Shown: positions 60,057 to 64,000 of the stretch, one piece after another
Position numbering within the stretch: position 1 is the stretch's first letter
Layout of the letters: each line of letters opens with the position of its first letter
From: Alphaproteobacteria bacterium
Lineage (GTDB): Bacteria > Pseudomonadota > Alphaproteobacteria > UBA828
NCBI GenBank assembly: GCA_022826665.1
Contig: JAJDUK010000063.1
Coordinates: 62,001 to 126,000 of the forward strand
Direction: 5' to 3'
Length of the DNA: 64,000 bases
Translations under genes and position numbers: made by a program
Notes under the pieces: generated by a model
Databases searched by the model: none
Told to the model about the DNA's origin: nothing
Seen by the model: the letters and a program-made list of their open reading frames with translations, nothing else

Positions 60057-61259
60057 TCAGCCGTCGTAGTGTCCGACGATCGCGACGCTGCAGACGTTCT
60101 GCACGGGATGGCCGCCCAGGTTGTGGGTCAGGCCGTAGCGCATGGAATCGATCTGTCGCTCCTCCGCGCGGCCGTGGAACTGCAGGTAGATTTCGTAGAG
60201 CATCCGCAGGCCCGAGGCCCCGATGGGGTGGCCGAAGCACTTCAGGCCACCGTCGATCTGGCACGGCATGTCGCCATCGGCGTCGTAACGGCCGTCGAGC
60301 ACCGCCTTCCAGGCTTGGCCCTCGTCGGCGAGGCCGAGGTCCTCCATGGTCACCAGCTCGGTGATGGAGAAGCAGTCGTGGACCTCGGTGGCACTGATCT
60401 CCTTGCGCGGATCGTCGATGCCGGCTTCCTCGTAGGCACGCTGGGCGGCGATTCGCGTGGTCTTGAAATGGGCGCCGTTCCAGCTGTTGAAGCCGATCTC
60501 CTCGCCGTTCGAGACGCTGAGCTGCAAACCCTTGACCGTCACGACGTTCGTCTCGCCCAGGGTCATGGCGATCTCGGGCGTGGTGACGATGGCGCAGGCC
60601 GCGCCGTCGCTAACGCCGCAGCAATCGAAGAGGCCGATCGGCTCCGCGACCATCGGTGCCCCGATCGCCTGCTCGTGGGTGATCTCGCGGCGCAAGTGCG
60701 CCTTGGGATTGCGCGCGCCGTTGGCATGGCTCTTGACCGAGACGTGGGCCATCGCGCGCTTGAGATCGTCCTTGTCGATGCCGTGGGCGCCGCGATAGCC
60801 GGCCGCGAGCTGCGCGAAGGCGCCCGGCGCGGAGACGTTGGGGGAGAACAGGTCGTTGGTCACCCCGCGGGTCCGGGCCGGCAGGCCGCCATAACCAGTG
60901 TCCTTCAGCTTCTCGACGCCAAGCGCGAGCGCAAAGTCCGCAGCGCCCGAGGCGACCGCGTAGCAGGCGCCGCGGAAGGCTTCGGTGCCGCTGGCGCACA
61001 TGTTCTCGACGTGGGTGACGGGGATGTAGCCGAGCCTGAGCGAGGTCGCGAGCGGCAGCGCGCTCGGCCCCACATTGACGGAATCGAACGCCGTGCTCAG
61101 CCACGCCGCATCGATCTGCGAGCGTTCGATGCCGGCGTCGGCGATGCACTCCTCGAACGCCTCAGCCATCAGGTCCGAGGGCTCGGCATCCCACCGCTCG
61201 CCAAACTTCGAGCAGCCCATGCCGAGGATTGCCACCTTGTCTCGAATTCCGCTGGCCAT
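60057..61259 (-). CDS. Thiolase-family protein (SCP-x/Ltp-like)
   Basis: A 400-residue thiolase-fold protein. The nucleophile Cys lies in HVENMCASGTEAFRGA near residue 88. The His of the C-terminal half is in TEVHDCFSITELV, and the GGLKCFGHPIGASGLR motif carries the second catalytic Cys and His. HNLGGHPVQNV replaces the usual NxNGG end. This pattern suits lipid-transfer-like thiolases (SCP-x/Ltp), often paired with DUF35 proteins as aldolases or thiolases in sterol and alkyl-CoA degradation. Upstream is the DUF35 fusion gene. Confidence 0.9.
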   Translation of the reverse strand: MASGIRDKVAILGMGCSKFGERWDAEPSDLMAEAFEECIADAGIERSQIDAAWLSTAFDSVNVGPSALPLATSLRLGYIPVTHVENMCASGTEAFRGACYAVASGAADFALALGVEKLKDTGYGGLPARTRGVTNDLFSPNVSAPGAFAQLAAGYRGAHGIDKDDLKRAMAHVSVKSHANGARNPKAHLRREITHEQAIGAPMVAEPIGLFDCCGVSDGAACAIVTTPEIAMTLGETNVVTVKGLQLSVSNGEEIGFNSWNGAHFKTTRIAAQRAYEEAGIDDPRKEISATEVHDCFSITELVTMEDLGLADEGQAWKAVLDGRYDADGDMPCQIDGGLKCFGHPIGASGLRMLYEIYLQFHGRAEERQIDSMRYGLTHNLGGHPVQNVCSVAIVGHYDG

Positions 61260-61285
61260 GTCCGTTCCCCTCGCCTCGCGGAGCC

Positions 61286-62716
61286 CTAGTCGGGCGCCGC
61301 CTTCCAGAAATACTGACGCATCCCGCGCCGCTCATCCACATGCTTGATCCTGAAGCGCATGCTCGTCGGCGTGCCGACGTCGAAGCTCTCGGGATCCACC
61401 TCCGTGAACTCCACCATGGTGCGCCCGCCGCCCTCGAACTCGACGAGGCCCAGGTAGGCGGGCGGATCCATGGAGAACACGAGATGGTCGGCGGTAAAGG
61501 TCTTCACCGTGGCCGGCACGTCCGCCATGGGGTGGGGCTCCTGCGTGTCCTTGGCGCCGCAGTTCGGGTTCACGCAGTAGATCGCCTTCGGGTACTGCAC
61601 CGTGCCGCAGCGCTTGCAGCGGCCGCCGACGAACCCGGTCACGCCCTCGCGATTGCGGTACTGCGCCGTAAGCGCCGGCGACCGGTCGAGCTCGGCGCGC
61701 TTGCCGTACTCGCGCTCCACCACCCCGCAATAGGTCAGGAACTTGCTGTAGTTGGTTTCCTCGACCCTGCGCTCCAGCCACCCGGCGACGCCGCGATTGG
61801 GCCCGGCCGCGCTGATCCCGTCCGTCACGCGGAACACCAGCGCGTCGCAGCCCTGCCCGAAACCGGTGACGACGATGATCTGCCCTGGCTCAGCACTCGC
61901 CAGCTCGGCCGCCAGCATGAGCAGCGGCTGCGCCGTGCCGCATTGGCCCACCGTGCTCATCATCGGGTCGGCGACGGCCTCGGCGGAGATGCCGCACGCC
62001 TTGCCGACACCCTCCGGCACTCGCCTCAGGTGGCAGGGAACGATCAGGCGATCGACCTCCGGGGGCTCGACGCCGGCCTTCGCGAGAGCCCGCGCGACCG
62101 CCTGAGGCACCAGCTTCAACCAGCCTTCGTCGCGAATCCAGCGGTCTTCCCAGGCGTAGTCGTAGGCATCGCCGCTCGCGCGGAAATGGTCGATGAAGTC
62201 TGCGGCGACGGTCGCGGAGCCGAGCAAGGTCGCGATCTCTCCCTCCGTGCCTACCTGGAGCGCCGCTGCCCCGTCGCCAGAGAGCATCTCCATCGGGCTG
62301 CCCGCACGGGCCTTGCGTCTGTCGGCCGCCACCACGATCGCCTGCGTCCCCGCCGCCGCGGCGTCGAGCGCGCTCATAAGCGCGGTCGTCGAAGCCCGAA
62401 GCGAGCCCGCCACGTCCATGGTGCGGAGGTCCCTCCCGAGATTCAGCGCCTCCGTGACGATGCCGGCGTTCTGGCGGACGGCGAATGGGTGCGTCGTCGA
62501 TGCCAGAAACAGCGCCTGGACCGACGTAGCCGGGCCCATGTCGCGCGCCGCCTCGACGGCCATGGTCACCGTGTCCTCGTCCCAGCTACACATGGTGCGC
62601 TCGCCGCGAGCCAGGCCGCGGAGCGAGGCGTCGAACCAGGTATTGGCGGCAGCAATCGCCGAGCGCTGGAGGCGTCGGCGCGGCAGATAGGCGCCGTAGG
62701 CGGTGATGCCGGGCAC
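61286..62716 (-). CDS. HMG-CoA-synthase-like/DUF35 fusion protein
   Basis: A 476-residue protein of two parts. Residues 1-330 form a ketosynthase-III/HMG-CoA-synthase-like thiolase fold (start GITAYGAYLPRRRL). The nucleophile region reads DVAGSLRASTTAL, where Leu occupies the position of the usual Cys. His in VPCHLRRVPEG and GQCGTAQPLLML are still seen. Residues about 370-475 form a DUF35 zinc ribbon (GRCKRCGTVQYP, YCVNPNCG) plus OB fold (AYLGLVEFEGGGRTMVEF). It lies directly upstream of the thiolase. GTG 62716 is used. A non-catalytic scaffold for the thiolase is the likely role. Confidence 0.85.
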   Translation of the reverse strand: MPGITAYGAYLPRRRLQRSAIAAANTWFDASLRGLARGERTMCSWDEDTVTMAVEAARDMGPATSVQALFLASTTHPFAVRQNAGIVTEALNLGRDLRTMDVAGSLRASTTALMSALDAAAAGTQAIVVAADRRKARAGSPMEMLSGDGAAALQVGTEGEIATLLGSATVAADFIDHFRASGDAYDYAWEDRWIRDEGWLKLVPQAVARALAKAGVEPPEVDRLIVPCHLRRVPEGVGKACGISAEAVADPMMSTVGQCGTAQPLLMLAAELASAEPGQIIVVTGFGQGCDALVFRVTDGISAAGPNRGVAGWLERRVEETNYSKFLTYCGVVEREYGKRAELDRSPALTAQYRNREGVTGFVGGRCKRCGTVQYPKAIYCVNPNCGAKDTQEPHPMADVPATVKTFTADHLVFSMDPPAYLGLVEFEGGGRTMVEFTEVDPESFDVGTPTSMRFRIKHVDERRGMRQYFWKAAPD

Positions 62717-62806
62717 GCAGGAACTCCGGAGTTGGGCGGATACGCGACCTAGGGGCGGGGCATACTACACGGTCGCACCGGCAAGGCTAATCGGCCGGCG
62801 GCCCAT

Positions 62807-63517
62807 TCAGAGGCCGAGGTAGGCCGCTCTGACGTTGTCGTCCTTGATCAGTTCGTTGGCCGGGCCCTGGAGCACGAGCGAGCCTTGCTCCAGCACGTAG
62901 CCGTGGGAGGCGACGCTCAGCGCCAGCGCGGCATTCTGCTCCACCAGAACCACGCCGACGTTCTCGTCGACCGTGAGTACGCGGAGCGTCTCCATGATCC
63001 TCTGCTCGATCACCGGCGCAAGGCCGATGGAGGGCTCGTCCAGGAGCAGCAGCTTGGGGTCCGACATGAGGGCGCGGCCAAAGGCCAGCATCTGCTGCTC
63101 GCCGCCGCTCAGATCGCGCGCCAACTGGCGCCGGCGGTCCTTGAGAATGGGAAAGTGCTGGTAAATGCGGTCCAAGTCGCGGCGGATGGCCTTCCTGTCC
63201 TTACGCAGATAGGCGCCCACCATGAGGTTGTCGTAGACGCTGATACGCGGGAAGAGCTCGCGCCCCTCCGGTACGTGCGAGATTCCCATGCGCACGATGG
63301 CGGTGGGCGAGGCCGCGTCGATCCGCTCGCCGAGGAAGCGAATCTCGCCGGATTCCGGGCGGATCAGGCCCGAGATCGTCTTGAGCAGGGTCGTCTTGCC
63401 GGCGCCGTTGCTGCCGACGATGGTCGTGATCGTCCTCTCTTCCGCCGAGATCGACACCTCGGAGAGCGCCGAGATCAGGTCGTACTTGACCGTCAGTTCC
63501 TGGGTCTCAAGCATCAT
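62807..63517 (-). CDS. livF: Branched-chain amino acid ABC transporter ATP-binding protein LivF
   Basis: A 236-residue ATPase. Walker A is GSNGAGKTTL, signature DLSGGEQQMLAFGRAL, Walker B LLLLDEPSIGLAP, and the switch region VVLVEQNAALALSV. Its length and the final ending AYLGL are typical of LivF. ATG 63517 (or 63514) overlaps the end of livG. The solute may be a branched-chain amino acid, amide or other small polar compound, as this family is broad. No binding protein or permease is inside the window. Confidence 0.92.
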   Translation of the reverse strand: MMLETQELTVKYDLISALSEVSISAEERTITTIVGSNGAGKTTLLKTISGLIRPESGEIRFLGERIDAASPTAIVRMGISHVPEGRELFPRISVYDNLMVGAYLRKDRKAIRRDLDRIYQHFPILKDRRRQLARDLSGGEQQMLAFGRALMSDPKLLLLDEPSIGLAPVIEQRIMETLRVLTVDENVGVVLVEQNAALALSVASHGYVLEQGSLVLQGPANELIKDDNVRAAYLGL

Positions 63518-64000
63518 GGCGCGACTGCTTCCCGAGATAGGCCTCGATGACGGCCGGGTTGCTGGTCACTTCGTCCGCCGTGCCCTCGGCGATCTTCTCG
63601 CCGAAGTCGATCACGGTGATGAGCTCGCAGACGCTGAGCACGGAGCGCACGTCGTGCTCGACCAGGAGTATCGTGATGCCGTGGTCGCGCAGGCTCGCGA
63701 TCTTCTGGGCGACACTGATCTTCTCGGTCGGGTTGAGGCCGGCAAGCGGCTCGTCCAGCATCAAGAGCGTCGGCCGCACCGCGAGCGCGGTGGCGATCGA
63801 GAGCACCCGCTGCATACCGGCGGGCAGCAGGCGCGCGGTCGTCTCCGCATCGTCCGAGAGCGCCATGAAGTCCAGGATCCACTCGGTGCTCTCATCCACG
63901 CTTTCGAAATGAGGCAGATTCTCGAGGGAAGGCCGCGGCCTCGCCCCCCGGCGCCCGGAATGGACGTGATGGCCCATCGCCACGTTCTCGCGCACCGTCA
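63507..64000 (-). CDS. livG: Branched-chain amino acid ABC transporter ATP-binding protein LivG, partial
   Basis: The C-terminal part of a LivG-type ATPase running off the right edge; the Walker A and N-terminus lie outside. Visible parts include VRENVAMGHHVHSGRRG, the signature LLPAGMQRVLSIATAL (LPAGMQR in place of LSGGQ, an accepted LivG-like variant), Walker B LLMLDEPLAGLNP and HGITILLVEHDVRSVL. The end overlaps the start of livF by 11 bases. Upstream, off the edge, the permeases and binding protein should follow. Confidence 0.88.
   Translation of the reverse strand, partial: TVRENVAMGHHVHSGRRGARPRPSLENLPHFESVDESTEWILDFMALSDDAETTARLLPAGMQRVLSIATALAVRPTLLMLDEPLAGLNPTEKISVAQKIASLRDHGITILLVEHDVRSVLSVCELITVIDFGEKIAEGTADEVTSNPAVIEAYLGKQSRHDA

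Noticed and set aside
1-64000. CRISPR arrays, tRNA or rRNA genes, complete insertion sequences, prophage
   Set aside because: No regularly spaced direct repeats, no cloverleaf or rRNA-like segments, and no transposase or integrase frames were seen on either strand.

Overview
The window is a GC-rich bacterial chromosome segment, most likely from an alphaproteobacterium close to the Rhodospirillales or Rhizobiales. Reasons are gene content and style: a tartrate-type glycerate 2-kinase next to pyruvate kinase, PCu(A)C and Spondin_N lipoprotein genes, many hydantoinase, dimethylformamidase and phytanoyl-CoA dioxygenase family genes, many GTG starts, and GC-rich dispersed palindromic repeats. No rRNA, tRNA, CRISPR array, phage module or complete insertion sequence was seen. 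Taxonomy is inference.

Layout. 1-900: gene-poor edge with degraded-looking reading frames. 0.9-3.4 kb (minus): YVTN beta-propeller, S41-type protease and PCu(A)C copper chaperone. 3.8-6.6 kb: pyruvate kinase and glycerate 2-kinase. 6.7-9 kb: EamA exporter, an orphan sugar ABC permease and a Mug-type glycosylase. 9-15.7 kb: M20 carbamoylase, MetE-like methyltransferase, nitrilase-fold amidase, an AsmA/DUF2125-like envelope protein, ChaC and a DegP-like protein without its catalytic triad. 15.7-19.8 kb: nagK-nagA, then an oxidoreductase and a hydroxyproline epimerase. 20-21.2 kb: Spondin_N lipoprotein and DUF4168 protein. 21.3-26.7 kb: enolase-superfamily enzyme, CMD protein, HIBADH-type dehydrogenase, isochorismatase-type amidase, hydroxypyruvate isomerase and SnoaL-like protein, with two inverted copies of a dispersed repeat. 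26.9-30.8 kb (minus): a ribose-type ABC importer operon ending in a phytanoyl dioxygenase. 31-32.2 kb: UbiH. 32.4-33.9 kb: a HigB/HigA module whose toxin carries a frameshift. 34-38.3 kb: glutamine-synthetase-like ligase and an iron-type ABC importer without its ATPase. 38.4-39.7 kb: a lower-GC island with a DUF433/DUF5615 toxin-antitoxin-like pair and a truncated antitoxin. 39.7-42.4 kb: both subunits of an N,N-dimethylformamidase-type enzyme. 42.5-46.7 kb: LLM flavin oxidoreductase, TPP enzyme and two tandem SDRs. 46.7-58.2 kb: a molybdopterin oxidoreductase and two divergent hyuA-hyuB pairs, the right one followed by a second phytanoyl dioxygenase. 58.2-62.7 kb (minus): SDR, MaoC hydratase, thiolase and a ketosynthase-like/DUF35 fusion. 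62.8-64 kb: livF and partial livG.

How the genes fit together. The recurring theme is release of nitrogen and carbon from amides, ureides and N-methylated compounds: N-carbamoyl amino acid hydrolase, carbamoylputrescine-type amidase, carbamoylsarcosine-type amidase, two ATP-dependent hydantoinase/carboxylase pairs, dimethylformamidase and a gamma-glutamylpolyamine-synthetase-like enzyme. A second theme is hydroxypyruvate and glycerate metabolism (Hyi, HIBADH family, glycerate 2-kinase, pyruvate kinase). The right end holds an acyl-CoA cluster (SDR, hydratase, thiolase, DUF35) beside a Liv-type importer.

Most striking items: the frameshifted higB with an intact antitoxin and a 35-bp operator-like palindrome; a dimethylformamidase with its iron-site residues recognisable; a protease fold with all three catalytic residues replaced; a ketosynthase/DUF35 fusion without its cysteine; and twin SDR genes sharing 132 identical bases. 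Function assignments rest on reading the translations by eye; no search was run.
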